From Imhoffiella fuscus (GTDB lineage: Bacteria > Pseudomonadota > Gammaproteobacteria > Chromatiales > Chromatiaceae): a stretch of DNA of 64,000 nucleotides. Below are positions 42,927 through 52,362 of this stretch, piece after piece. The stretch covers positions 23,937 through 87,936 of the forward strand of contig NZ_JBHUHX010000018.1 in NCBI RefSeq assembly GCF_042682685.1. Direction: 5' to 3'. Positions within the stretch are counted from its first letter, which is position 1; each line of letters opens with the position of its first letter. The notes beneath the pieces were generated by a model. That model was given only the letters and a program-made list of their open reading frames with translations. It searched no databases and was not told where the DNA came from. A program made the translations under genes and the position numbers.

Positions 42927-43657
42927 GGATCGCCGCCGAAGCGATAGCCCACGCCCCAGACGCTGCTCGGCACGCCCCGGATGTCCAGGGCCTCGAGTTT
43001 CTTGCGAAGCTTGCTGATGTGGCTGTCGACGGTGCGCTCCTGGGTATCGCCTTCGGGCAGGCAGTCGACCAGCAGCTCCGCGCGGCTGAACGCCCGCTTC
43101 GGCGCACGCATCAGACAGGCGAGCAGTTTGAACTCGGTCAGCGTCAGCTCCAGCGTCTGCGACTGACCATGACGAAGCACGCTGGCTTCATGGCTGTCGA
43201 GGTCGATCTGGAACGGGCCGACGCGCAGCACCTGCGGGGCGGCGGGCGCGCTCGCGCGTGTGCGCCGCAGCACCGCCTGCACCCGCGCCACCACCTCGGC
43301 CGGGTTGAAGGGTTTGACCACGTAGTCGTCGGCCCCCAGGCGCAGCCCCATCAGCTTGTCGATGTCCTGATCGAGCGCGGTGAGCATGATCACCGGCGTG
43401 TCGCTGCGCGAACGGATGTCGCTGAGCACCTTCCAGCCGTCGAGTTGCGGCATCAGCACGTCGAGCAGGACCAGATCCGGCTTGAGCGCCTGGTGCAGGG
43501 CCAATGCCTGGTGGCCGTCGGTGGCGTGCTGGGTGCGCAGCCCGCTGCGCTGCAGGTAGGCGATGAGGATGTCGGCGATCTCGGCCTCGTCCTCGGCGAT
43601 CAGTACCAATGCCGAGGCAGAGGCGGCGAGGCTGAGGCGCGCGTTGGGATCGGACAT
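42923..43657 (-). CDS. OmpR-family response regulator (BaeR/AdeR-like)
   Basis: A 244-residue regulator. The receiver domain has the acidic pocket EDE (about 22-24), phospho-Asp in LVLLDVLMP (about residue 66) and the Lys in VVKPFNP. The C-terminal winged helix (LTLTEFKLLACLMR, DSHISKLRKKLEAL, VWGVGYRF) binds DNA. It is transcribed divergently from the RND operon across a 163-base gap and is the first gene of the regulator-kinase pair. Confidence 0.92.
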   Translation of the reverse strand: MSDPNARLSLAASASALVLIAEDEAEIADILIAYLQRSGLRTQHATDGHQALALHQALKPDLVLLDVLMPQLDGWKVLSDIRSRSDTPVIMLTALDQDIDKLMGLRLGADDYVVKPFNPAEVVARVQAVLRRTRASAPAAPQVLRVGPFQIDLDSHEASVLRHGQSQTLELTLTEFKLLACLMRAPKRAFSRAELLVDCLPEGDTQERTVDSHISKLRKKLEALDIRGVPSSVWGVGYRFGGDP

Positions 43658-43820
43658 GGGCGGGCTCGCTGGCGATGGATCAGAAGTTTATCGCGCCCTC
43701 CATGCTTTCTCCACAAAGCCTCGAATCATTCGCAACAGCCGCGCGCCAGACTGCCGCCTCGATGTCCTCCCGACCGAAAACAGCGCGTCCGGGAGATCCG
43801 TTCAGCGAGGTGAGTAGGCG

Positions 43821-44975
43821 ATGTGCATCAAACAACGGCATCCGGGCATTCTGCTCGCGGGGCTTGCCGTATTGGTACTGGCCGGTTGCGATTCGGCGCA
43901 GCAGGCTGAAGAAGCGCCCGCGCCGGTTCGGGTGTCGGTGATGATACTCGAGACGAGCGAACTGTCGGTCAGAGAGGATCTGCCCGGTCGCGTGGCGGCC
44001 GTGCGCAGCGCCGAGATTCGTGCGCAGATCGGCGGCATCGTGCAGCGACGCCTGTTCGAGCAGGGAGCCGAGATCAAGGCCGGTGACCGGCTGTTCCAGA
44101 TCAACCCGGCGCCGTTCGAGGCCGAGGTGGACAGCGCCGCGGCGGCCTTGCAGCGCGCCGAGGCGGTCTTGGCGCGGGCGCGCGTGCAGGCCGATCGGCT
44201 CACCCCACTGATGCGGGCCGAGGCGGTCAGCCGCCAGGTGTATGACGATGCCGTGGCGCTACGTGACCAGGCCGCCGCCGACGTGGCCCAAGCCAAGGCG
44301 ACGCTGGCGCGGCGCAGGCTGGACCTGCAGTTCGCCAGCGTCGAGGCGCCGATCGCCGGGCGGATCGACCAGGCCCTGGTCAGCGAGGGCGCGCTGGTCT
44401 CGCCGACCGATGCCACGCCCATGGCCAGGATCCAGCAGATCGACCAGGTGTACGTCGATGTGCGCCAGTCCGCCTCCGTGTTGGAGACACTGCGCCAGCA
44501 GGTCCGCTCGGACAGGCCGGAGCTGACCGTGGAGATCCTTGGCAGCGACGGCAAGCCCCTGGGCATGCAGGGGCGCATCCTGTTCTCCGGCATCGAGGTG
44601 GACGCCGGTACCGGCGACGTGCTGCTGCGCGTTCTGGTCGACAACCCGCAGCGTCGCCTGCTGCCCGGCCTCTACGTGCAGGCGCGGATTCCCCGTGCGC
44701 ATTACGCCGATGCCCTGACCGTGCCCCAGCAGGCGGTGACCCGCACGGCGGGCCAGGCCAGGGTGTGGGTGCTGGATGCGCACGGCCAGGCGCAGCCGGT
44801 GGCCATCGAACTCGGCGAGCTGGTGGCGCGCCGCTACCGCGTCGTATCCGGGCTCAGCGCCGGGCAGCAGGTGGTGATCGAAGGCATCGAGCGTCTGAGC
44901 CCGAATGCGCAGGTCGCCGCACGTCCCTGGCAGCCCGCTGCCGCCCGCGAACAGCTCAGCGCCATCGCGCGCTGA
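43821..44975 (+). CDS. RND efflux periplasmic adaptor (AdeA/AcrA-like)
   Basis: A 384-residue lipoprotein adaptor with LVLAGC as lipobox (cysteine near 23). Lipoyl half-motifs (EIRAQIGGIVQRRLFEQGAEI in pattern, and FASVEAPIAGRI) flank an alpha hairpin rich in Ala and Arg. The beta-barrel and membrane-proximal parts follow, with LPGLYVQARI and VPQQAVTR. It links the inner-membrane pump to the outer-membrane channel. It is first in the operon, with the pump gene 16 bases downstream. Confidence 0.92.
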   Translation: MCIKQRHPGILLAGLAVLVLAGCDSAQQAEEAPAPVRVSVMILETSELSVREDLPGRVAAVRSAEIRAQIGGIVQRRLFEQGAEIKAGDRLFQINPAPFEAEVDSAAAALQRAEAVLARARVQADRLTPLMRAEAVSRQVYDDAVALRDQAAADVAQAKATLARRRLDLQFASVEAPIAGRIDQALVSEGALVSPTDATPMARIQQIDQVYVDVRQSASVLETLRQQVRSDRPELTVEILGSDGKPLGMQGRILFSGIEVDAGTGDVLLRVLVDNPQRRLLPGLYVQARIPRAHYADALTVPQQAVTRTAGQARVWVLDAHGQAQPVAIELGELVARRYRVVSGLSAGQQVVIEGIERLSPNAQVAARPWQPAAAREQLSAIAR

Positions 44976-44991
44976 GTTCGGAGAAACCCTC

Positions 44992-47900
44992 ATGCCGCAG
45001 TTTTTCATCGACCGCCCGGTGTTCGCCTGGGTGATCGCCCTGTTCATCGTGCTGGCCGGCGTCATCGCCATCCCGCAGTTGCCCATCGCCCGCTACCCCT
45101 CGGTGGCGCCGCCGACGGTGAGCCTTTACGCCACCTATCCGGGGGCCACTCCACAGACCCTCGACGACTCGGTGGTGAGCCAGATCGAGCGCGAGCTCTC
45201 GGGGGTGAAGAACCTGCTGTACTTCGAATCCTCGGTCGACACCTCGGGCAGCGCGCAGATCACCGCCACCTTCAAGCCGGGCACCGACGCCGAGCTGGCC
45301 CAGGTGGACGTTCAGAACCGCATCAAGGCGGTCGAGCCGCGGCTGCCCCAGGCGGTTCGCCAGAACGGCCTGCAGGTGGAGTCCGCCGCCTCCGGATTCC
45401 TGATGATGGTCGGCATGACCTCGCCCAACGGACAGTTCGACGAGGTCGCGCTGAACGACTACTTCGCGCGCAATATCGTCCAGGACCTGCGCCGCATCGA
45501 CGGCGTGGGCCGTGTGCAAATGTTCGGCGCCGAGCAGGCCATGCGCATCTGGGTCGACCCGAACAAGCTCACCGCCTATGGCCTGACGATGGACGAACTG
45601 GCCCAGGCGATCGAGCAGCAGAACGCGCAGATCGCCCCCGGGCGGATCGGCGACGAACCGGCGCTGCCGGGCCAGCGCCTCACCGTGCCGCTGACCGTGC
45701 AGGGACAACTGACCACGCCGGTGGAGTTCGCCGCCGTCGTCCTGCGTGCGGACGCCGATGGGGCGAAGGTGGTGCTTGGCGATGTGGCGCGGGTCGAGCT
45801 GGGCGCAGAGTCCTACGCCTTTTCCAACCGCGAGAACGGCGTGGCGGCGACCAGCGCCGCGATCCAGCTCTCGCCCGGCGCCAACGCGGTGCGCACCGCC
45901 GCCGCCGTGCGCGCGCGCCTGGCCGAGCTGGCGCCGACCCTGCCGGCGGGCATGGCCTACTCGGTGCCGTTCGATACCGCCCCCTTCGTTAAGGTGTCCA
46001 TCGAGAAGGTGATCTACACCCTGTTCGAGGCCATGGCGCTGGTGTTCCTGGTGATGTACCTGTTCCTGCAGAACCTGCGCTACACCCTGATCCCGGCCAT
46101 CGTCGCGCCCATCGCGCTGCTCGGCACCTTCGCGGTGATGCTGCTGGCCGGCTTCTCGATCAACTCGCTGACCATGTTCGGCATGGTGCTGGCCATCGGC
46201 ATCATCGTCGACGACGCCATCGTGGTGGTGGAGAACGTCGAGCGGCTGATGGCCACCCAGGGGCTCTCCCCACGGGAGGCGACCTCGCGGGCGATGCGGG
46301 AAGTCACCGGCGCGATCATCGGCATCACCCTGGTGCTCACCGCCGTGTTCATCCCCATGGCCTTCGGCAGCGGTTCGGTAGGGGTGATCTACCAGCAGTT
46401 CACCCTGTCGATGGCGGTGTCGATCCTGTTCTCGGCATTCCTCGCCCTGAGCCTGACGCCGGCGCTGTGCGCCACCCTGCTGCGTCCGGTCAGCACTGAC
46501 CTCCACGAGAAGCGCAGCTTCCTCGGTGCCTTCAACCGTGGCTTCGAACGCTTCACGGCGGGATACGGCACGCGCGTGGCCCGCCTGGCCGGTCGCAGCG
46601 GGCGGATGATGGCGGTGTACGTGGCGATCTGCGCGGTGCTGGTTATCGCCGCCACGCAGTTGCCGTCGTCCTTTCTGCCCGAGGAGGATCAGGGCTACTT
46701 CATGACCTCCATTCAGTTGCCCACCGGCGCCACCAGCGAGCGCACGCTGGACGTGGTCAAGTCCTTCGAGGCACATGTCGCCTCGCGTCCGGCGCTGGAC
46801 GCCAACCTGGTGGTACTGGGCTTCAGCTTCTCCGGCTCCGGCCCCAATGCGGCCATGGCCTTCACCATGCTCAAGGACTGGGATCAGCGTCATGGCGCCA
46901 CCGCCGCCGAAGAAGCAGAGCTGGCGCAGCAGGCCATGGCCGACACCGTCGAGGGCACGGTGATGAGCCTGATGCCGCCGGCCATCGACGAGCTGGGCAC
47001 CTCGTCCGGCTTCACCCTTTTACTGCAGGACCGGGCCAACCGGGGCGAGGCCGCGCTGCTCGCCGCGCAGGCCCAACTGCTGGAACTGGCGGCGCAGAGC
47101 GAGGTGGTCAGCGACGTCTATCCGGATGGTCTGCCCCCTGGCGAGAGCATCCGCCTGGAGATCGACCGGCAGAAGGCCGAGGCCATGGGCCTCTCCTTCA
47201 CCGCCGTGAGCAGCACCCTGTCGGCGGCCATGGGTTCGCTGTACGTCAACGACTTCCCCAATGCCGGGCGCATGCAGCAGGTCATCCTGCAGGCCGACGC
47301 CCCGGCGCGCATGCAGCTGGACGATGTGCTCGGCCTGCGCGTGCGCAATGCCAGCGGCGGCATGCTACCGCTGCGCGAGGTGGTGACGCCGGTGTGGAGC
47401 GAGTCGCCGCAGCAGATGATGCGCTTCCAGGGCTTTCCGGCCGTGCGTATCGCCGGAGGCCCCGCGCCGGGCGTTTCCAGCGGCGCGGCGATGGCCGAGA
47501 TGGAACGCCTGGTGGCGCAGTTGCCGCAAGGCTTTGCCGTGGCCTGGACGGGACAGTCGCTGCAGGAGCGCCAGTCGGCGGCACAGGCACCGCTGCTGAT
47601 GCTGCTGTCGGCACTGGTGGTGTTCCTGGTGCTGGCGGCGCTGTACGAGAGCTGGTCGATCCCGCTGTCGGTGATGCTGGTGGTGCCCCTGGGTCTGCTC
47701 GGCGCGGTGGCGGCGGTGATGCTGCGCGGCATGCCCAACGACCTGTTCTTCAAGGTGGGGATGATCACCATCATCGGCCTGTCGGCGAAGAACGCCATCC
47801 TCATCGTCGAGTTCGCCCGCCAGCTGCATGCCGATGGGCGCACGCTGATCGACGCCGCAGCGAGCGCCGCGCGCCTGCGCCTGCGGCCGATCCTGATGAC

Positions 47901-48129
47901 CTCGCTGGCCTTCACCCTCGGCGTGGTGCCGCTGATGCTCGCCAGCGGCGCCAGCGCGGAGACCCAGCATGCCATCGGCACCGGGGTGTTCGGCGGCATG
48001 CTCAGCGGCACCCTGCTGGCGGTGTTCTTCGTGCCGGCCTTCTTCGTCTTCGTCATCGGCACGCAGGAGCGCCTCGCCGCCTGGCGCGCGCGACGCGGCG
48101 CCGCAACACGCCCCCTGGAGAACGGATGA
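44992..48129 (+). CDS. RND multidrug efflux pump, HAE-1 family (AdeB/AcrB-like)
   Basis: A 1045-residue proton-driven pump of usual length. The start MPQFFIDRPVFAWVIALFIV is the family hallmark. TM4 carries the proton-relay pair in GIIVDDAIVVVENV, the duplicated porter regions read PQTLDDSVVSQIERELSG in pattern, and TM10 has the conserved Lys in SAKNAILIVEFA. GGAG precedes the ATG at 44992; the longer upstream frame is not supported. It exports hydrophobic drugs as a trimer with the adaptor and the outer-membrane channel encoded on either side. Confidence 0.94.
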   Translation: MPQFFIDRPVFAWVIALFIVLAGVIAIPQLPIARYPSVAPPTVSLYATYPGATPQTLDDSVVSQIERELSGVKNLLYFESSVDTSGSAQITATFKPGTDAELAQVDVQNRIKAVEPRLPQAVRQNGLQVESAASGFLMMVGMTSPNGQFDEVALNDYFARNIVQDLRRIDGVGRVQMFGAEQAMRIWVDPNKLTAYGLTMDELAQAIEQQNAQIAPGRIGDEPALPGQRLTVPLTVQGQLTTPVEFAAVVLRADADGAKVVLGDVARVELGAESYAFSNRENGVAATSAAIQLSPGANAVRTAAAVRARLAELAPTLPAGMAYSVPFDTAPFVKVSIEKVIYTLFEAMALVFLVMYLFLQNLRYTLIPAIVAPIALLGTFAVMLLAGFSINSLTMFGMVLAIGIIVDDAIVVVENVERLMATQGLSPREATSRAMREVTGAIIGITLVLTAVFIPMAFGSGSVGVIYQQFTLSMAVSILFSAFLALSLTPALCATLLRPVSTDLHEKRSFLGAFNRGFERFTAGYGTRVARLAGRSGRMMAVYVAICAVLVIAATQLPSSFLPEEDQGYFMTSIQLPTGATSERTLDVVKSFEAHVASRPALDANLVVLGFSFSGSGPNAAMAFTMLKDWDQRHGATAAEEAELAQQAMADTVEGTVMSLMPPAIDELGTSSGFTLLLQDRANRGEAALLAAQAQLLELAAQSEVVSDVYPDGLPPGESIRLEIDRQKAEAMGLSFTAVSSTLSAAMGSLYVNDFPNAGRMQQVILQADAPARMQLDDVLGLRVRNASGGMLPLREVVTPVWSESPQQMMRFQGFPAVRIAGGPAPGVSSGAAMAEMERLVAQLPQGFAVAWTGQSLQERQSAAQAPLLMLLSALVVFLVLAALYESWSIPLSVMLVVPLGLLGAVAAVMLRGMPNDLFFKVGMITIIGLSAKNAILIVEFARQLHADGRTLIDAAASAARLRLRPILMTSLAFTLGVVPLMLASGASAETQHAIGTGVFGGMLSGTLLAVFFVPAFFVFVIGTQERLAAWRARRGAATRPLENG

Positions 48130-49571
48130 TGCGCCGGTTACTGACCCTGCCGCTGATCGGCTGTCTCGGCGCCTGCTCGCTGACGCCCGCGCTGCAGCGC
48201 CCTCCAGCGCCGGTGCCGGCGAGCTTCCCCGTAGCCTCGGCGGTGCCGGCGTCGGCGCCAGCATCGGCCGTGCCCGCCAGTGCGCTGGGCTGGCGCGCGA
48301 TGTTCGGCGACCCGCGCCTGCAACGGCTGATCGACCTGGCCCTGGAGAACAACCGCGACCTGCGCCTGGCCACACTCAACGTCCAGGCGGCGCGGGCGCG
48401 CTCGAACATCGAGGGCGCCGCGAGCCTGCCGACCGTGGGGCTGGACGCGACGCACAGTCGCGAACGCACCCTGGCCACCGATGCGACCAGCCGCGAGCTG
48501 GATCGGCAGACCGGAGTGAATGTCGCGCTCAGTGCCTTCGAGCTGGATCTGTTCGGCCGCGTGCGGACGCTCTCCGAGGCCGCGTTTGCGCGCTACCTGG
48601 CGAGCGAGCAGGGGCGCGACGCCGCGCAGATCGCACTGGTGGGCGCGGTGGCCGACGCCTACTTCACCCAGCGCCTGGCCGACGAACAGCTGCGACTGTC
48701 CGAACGCACCCTGACCGATTGGCGACAGTCCCTGGAGTTGGCGCGCCTGCTCAAGCAGGCCGAGCAGAACAGCAGCCTGGACGTGGCCCAGGCCGAAGGG
48801 CAGGTCGCCCTGGCCGAGGCCGATGTGGAAGGGCGCCGTCGCGCCCTGGCCGAGGCGGACAACGCGCTGCAGTTGCTGGTGGGCAGCGAGCTGCCCGGCG
48901 ACCTGCCGCCCGCCGTGTCGCTGGAGCGCCAGCCGGTGATCGCGCGCCTGCCGGCTGGGCTGCCGGCCGATCTGTTGCTGACCCGCCCGGATCTGCGCCA
49001 GGCCGAACAGATGCTGGTGGCGGCCAACGCCGATGTGGGTGCGGCTCGGGCCGCGTTCTTCCCGCAGATCTCGCTCACCGCATCCTTCGGCTATGCCAGC
49101 GCCTCGCTCGGCAGCCTGTTCGACCCGGCCCGGGAGGTCTGGCGTTTCGCGCCACAGATTTCCCAGCCGCTGTTCCAGGGCGGGCGTCTGCGCGCCGAGC
49201 TGCGCCTGGCCGAGGTACGCAAATCCGAGGCCGTGGCCCAGTACGAACGTGCCATCCAAGTCGCCTTCCGCGAGGTGGCCGATGCACTGGCGGGCACCGC
49301 CACCTTCGACCGTCAGATCGAGGCACAGCGACGTGCGGTGAGTGCGACGCAACGCAGCCTGGAGCTGTCCGAGCTGCGCTATCGCGCGGGCTTGGACGGG
49401 CGCCTGGACCTGCTCGACGCGCAACGCCAGCTCTACGCCTCCCGGCAGGCGCTGCTGGATCTGCGCCGCGCGGAGATCGCCAACCGGGTCGCGCTGTACA
49501 AGGCCCTCGGCGGCGGCCTGCATGCGGACAGCGATGATGCGGCAGCGGCTCCCACTGAATCCCGCGGTTGA
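48126..49571 (+). CDS. outer-membrane efflux channel (NodT/OprM family lipoprotein)
   Basis: A 481-residue outer-membrane factor. The N-terminus has a lipoprotein signal (LIGCLGAC, with Cys 12 or 16), a Pro/Ala-rich linker of about 35 residues that is richer than usual, then two copies of the TolC-type repeat: WRAMFGDPRLQRLIDLALENN at the first and DLLLTRPDLRQAEQMLVAAN at the second. SLFDPAREVWRFAPQISQPLF is typical of OprM-like channels. Its ATG overlaps the pump stop. It completes the tripartite pump. Confidence 0.92.
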   Translation: MMRRLLTLPLIGCLGACSLTPALQRPPAPVPASFPVASAVPASAPASAVPASALGWRAMFGDPRLQRLIDLALENNRDLRLATLNVQAARARSNIEGAASLPTVGLDATHSRERTLATDATSRELDRQTGVNVALSAFELDLFGRVRTLSEAAFARYLASEQGRDAAQIALVGAVADAYFTQRLADEQLRLSERTLTDWRQSLELARLLKQAEQNSSLDVAQAEGQVALAEADVEGRRRALAEADNALQLLVGSELPGDLPPAVSLERQPVIARLPAGLPADLLLTRPDLRQAEQMLVAANADVGAARAAFFPQISLTASFGYASASLGSLFDPAREVWRFAPQISQPLFQGGRLRAELRLAEVRKSEAVAQYERAIQVAFREVADALAGTATFDRQIEAQRRAVSATQRSLELSELRYRAGLDGRLDLLDAQRQLYASRQALLDLRRAEIANRVALYKALGGGLHADSDDAAAAPTESRG

Positions 49572-49612
49572 CGGCGAATCGGATTCCGCCCGGTGCCCGA
49601 CGCTTGTCGGGT

Positions 49613-50464
49613 TCAGGGGATCCGCGGCGAGCGCGCCAGGACGCCCGGCGTGTAGCCGTAGGCACGCTTGAAGAGCCGGGTCAGATGGGGCTGATCGGCG
49701 AACCCGGTCTCGGCCGCCGCCACGCAGATCCCGACCCCGTGGACGATGAGCGCATGCGCCCGTTCCAGACGGGCCTGGACCAGCCAGGCATGCGGCGGAA
49801 GACCGTAGGCGCGAGCGAAGGCCCGCAGTAGGCGGTAGCGTCCGGCACCCGTCGCCTGTTCGAGATCGGACAGGGTCACGGCCTCGGCCAGATGATCGGC
49901 GAGATAGTCGCGCACCGACCGGGCCAGACCGGGCTCGACGGCATGACGGCGATCTCTCGCGCGCTCCGCACCATGGACCTGGACGAGATGGCCGAGGGCC
50001 GCGAGCAGCCGGCTCTCCCGCTCCAGGGGATCGGCCGCCCGAAAGATCCGGAAGAAGGCGGCGAGCCGCGCGACCGCCCGTGGATCCTCGATGACGCCGA
50101 CGGGAAAGTCCGGCGGCGCTTCGCTCCCCTCGTCCAGGTCGCCGCGCAACCCTGTCAGCATTCCGGCCGGGATCTGCAGGGTCCAATAGGTCCAGCCATC
50201 CAGATCGGCCTCGCCGGTATGGATCTCGCCCGGATCGGCGAGACAGAGGGTACCGGCCGGGGCGACCAGGCTCCGACGCCGGTAGACGAATCGGTTGGCG
50301 CCGCGCACCACCAGCCCGACCGTATAGTCGTCGTGGAAATGGCGCGGAAAGGCCAGATGACGGACATCGGCCCGCCGCACCCACAGGACCTCGTCCCGGT
50401 CCTGGATGCGCCAGCACCGGGTATGGGATTCCGCTCGGGACTCGGATTCAGCCAGACTCGCCAT
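49613..50464 (-). CDS. AraC-family transcriptional regulator
   Basis: A 283-residue regulator: an N-terminal cupin-like sensing domain (HLAFPRHFHDDYTVGLVVRG, with HxH-type His residues, and LADPGEIHTGEA) and two C-terminal HTH motifs (LSDLEQATGAGRYRLLRAF and VAAAETGFADQPHLTRLFKRAYG). The ATG at 50464 lies inside the 3' end of the methyltransferase gene (17-base overlap), so the two are one unit. The target operon is not evident; neighbouring methyltransferase and MerR genes are candidates. Confidence 0.88.
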   Translation of the reverse strand: MASLAESESRAESHTRCWRIQDRDEVLWVRRADVRHLAFPRHFHDDYTVGLVVRGANRFVYRRRSLVAPAGTLCLADPGEIHTGEADLDGWTYWTLQIPAGMLTGLRGDLDEGSEAPPDFPVGVIEDPRAVARLAAFFRIFRAADPLERESRLLAALGHLVQVHGAERARDRRHAVEPGLARSVRDYLADHLAEAVTLSDLEQATGAGRYRLLRAFARAYGLPPHAWLVQARLERAHALIVHGVGICVAAAETGFADQPHLTRLFKRAYGYTPGVLARSPRIP

Positions 50465-51260
50465 GCGCCCCCTTGCTGCCGACCGCCTCGAAGAAGAGGT
50501 AATAGAAGCTTCCATTGCCGCTGTCCACCGCCAGGAGATCCTCGATGCCGCGCTCCCAGAGCCGTGCGTCGAAACCGCCCGCCACCGCACTGGCCCGTAC
50601 GCCGTCGACCATGGGAACGATGATGCGCCGCATGAAGCCCTCGCGCAGCAGCGGATCGCCCGCATCGGCGTGGATCAGTATCGGAGCGACGCTCACCTCC
50701 GAGAATCCGGACGCCGTCAGAAGCCCACGCAATCGCCGCCCGATCATGGGATCGCCCCCGAGCCGGCGCTGCTCGGCGATCAGGGCGTCCCAAACGGCCC
50801 GTGATGCCGGCGTCTCCGGCTGAAAGCGGAAGGAGCCGTGGTCGCCCTCGATCAGGGTCAGGGTTCCGCCCGCCCGCAGCATGCCGCGCAGCCGCGCGAG
50901 CGCCGCCTCGGGCTGTCTCAGATGCTCCAGCAGAAAACAGACGAAGGCATGATCGAAGACCTCGCCCGTCAAGGGATCCCGGCCCAGATCGCCATGGACG
51001 AAGCGAAGGCTCCGCTCCCATCCGGCGAGACGCTCCCGGGCCAGCTCCAGCTGACCGGCATCGACGTCCAGACAGGTCAGATGGATGCCCGGGTTGTCCT
51101 CCAGCAGGGCCAGGCTCTGCCGGCCGCTGCCGCAACCCGGCTCCAGCACCCGGCTGCCGGCCGGGAAACGGAGGCCGCGGTGCAGGAAGGGACGCAGGAT
51201 CGCCGCCTGATCCGAGAGACGCTCGGCCTCGCGCGCCGAATAGCCGTGAATGTAGCCCAT
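50448..51260 (-). CDS. SAM-dependent methyltransferase (class I, UbiE/Methyltransf_11 type)
   Basis: A 270-residue enzyme. Motif I is VLEPGCGSGRQSLALL, motif II CLDVDAGQLELARERL, and FDHAFVCFLLEHLRQPEAALARL is the motif IV-V region. The N-terminus (YIHGYSAREAERLSDQAAIL) resembles methyltransferases that modify small molecules. The ATG at 51260 is chosen; one four codons upstream lacks spacing from GGAG. It is divergent from the 55-residue gene by about 200 bases and overlaps the AraC gene. Substrate unknown. Confidence 0.85.
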   Translation of the reverse strand: MGYIHGYSAREAERLSDQAAILRPFLHRGLRFPAGSRVLEPGCGSGRQSLALLEDNPGIHLTCLDVDAGQLELARERLAGWERSLRFVHGDLGRDPLTGEVFDHAFVCFLLEHLRQPEAALARLRGMLRAGGTLTLIEGDHGSFRFQPETPASRAVWDALIAEQRRLGGDPMIGRRLRGLLTASGFSEVSVAPILIHADAGDPLLREGFMRRIIVPMVDGVRASAVAGGFDARLWERGIEDLLAVDSGNGSFYYLFFEAVGSKGAHGESG

Positions 51261-51459
51261 GGTTTCACCCATCTCCGTTTCGCAGGACGGAGACGATAGC
51301 CGGTGCGGATCCCTTCGTCTTGAATACGCTTGCAGCCTGCGGACCGGAAACCCGAATCGCGTTCGCGCGCCTTGACCCGACGACGGCCTCAGGGTCGATG
51401 CTCGTCCTCGACGCCGCCGATCGGGCGCGCGTCCTGGAATCCACAGACGGAGAATCGAG

Positions 51460-51627
51460 ATGACCAAAGACCAGTGGATCGAGCTGTTCGAAGAAATCGG
51501 GCTCGATGAAGACGGCATGCGGCGCTGGCATCGCTGCTTCGAGACCCGCTATGCGCACGGGCATCAGTCCTTCCTCGAATGGCTGAACATCCCGCCCGAC
51601 GAGATCCGGCGCATCCGCGCGGGCTGA
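51460..51627 (+). CDS. 55-residue protein matching the C-terminal domain of the next MerR regulator
   Basis: A short gene starting at the ATG at 51460, with GGAG about 7 bases upstream. The product (GLDEDGMRRWHRCFE, then HQSFLEWLNIPPDEIRRIRAG) aligns along its whole length with residues about 125-178 of the MerR protein encoded 44 bases downstream (GLDDQGMQRWHRAFE ... HEAFLVSLGIAADEIAAIRAW). It is thus a stand-alone copy of that regulator's effector-type domain. It could compete with, or assist, the regulator in binding ligand or partner. Both genes form one plus-strand unit. Confidence 0.75.
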   Translation: MTKDQWIELFEEIGLDEDGMRRWHRCFETRYAHGHQSFLEWLNIPPDEIRRIRAG

Positions 51628-51671
51628 TCGCACCAGGCCGCTCGCGTCGGAACCCTTCCCGGACCCGCATC

Positions 51672-52226
51672 ATGACCGCTAGAACCTGGACCATCGGACA
51701 GGTCGCCCGCCGTTTCGGCCTGGCGCGCAGCACCCTCATCCACTACGACGCCATCGGGCTGCTGGTCCCGAGCGGACGCAGCGCCGCCCGATATCGGCTC
51801 TATTCGGAGCGCGATCTCGAACGGCTGGAAAGGATCCGCGCCTACCGGGCGACCGGTCTGGCGCTGGAGACCATCGCCGAGCTGCTGCGGCACGAGGGCG
51901 AGGGGCTGCGGCCGATCCTCGAGCGCAGACTCTTCGCCATCAACCAGGAGATCGAACAGCTGCGCGACCAGCAGAGACTCATCCTGCGCCTGCTCCAGAC
52001 CGACGCCCGGGCGCTGGACACCCCCCTGGTCGACAAGGCGCTGTGGGTCTCGATGCTCCGCGCCGCCGGGCTCGACGATCAGGGTATGCAGCGCTGGCAT
52101 CGCGCCTTCGAAGGTCAGACGCCGAGGGAGCATGAGGCCTTCCTCGTCTCGCTCGGGATCGCGGCGGACGAGATTGCCGCCATCCGCGCCTGGTCGAGCG
52201 AGCCCGATCCCCAGACGCCGGATTGA
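51672..52226 (+). CDS. MerR-family regulator with a helical C-terminal domain
   Basis: A 184-residue MerR protein starting at the ATG at 51672 (upstream frame unsupported). The HTH reads TIGQVARRFGLARSTLIHYDAIGLL, the dimer helix runs to about residue 115, and the C-terminal ~60 residues carry the RWHRAFE and FLVSLGIAADEI motifs shared with the 55-residue protein upstream. No metal-ligand cysteines are present, so it is not a metal sensor; an organic ligand or protein partner is more likely. Confidence 0.85.
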   Translation: MTARTWTIGQVARRFGLARSTLIHYDAIGLLVPSGRSAARYRLYSERDLERLERIRAYRATGLALETIAELLRHEGEGLRPILERRLFAINQEIEQLRDQQRLILRLLQTDARALDTPLVDKALWVSMLRAAGLDDQGMQRWHRAFEGQTPREHEAFLVSLGIAADEIAAIRAWSSEPDPQTPD

Positions 52227-52362
52227 ACGCATGCCTCCATCCGGCACAGGCGAAACGGACCGCCGCCCCGATCTGTCGCGCCATTGACGAAGGGCATGGA
52301 CGCGCAGCCACCGAAGCGCCGATCTTGCGGCGATCGGCAGACCCGAACCCAAAGGAGCCAGG

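Noticed and set aside
44956..46893. 645-codon minus-strand frame rich in His and Gln
   Set aside because: Antisense shadow of the RND pump gene.
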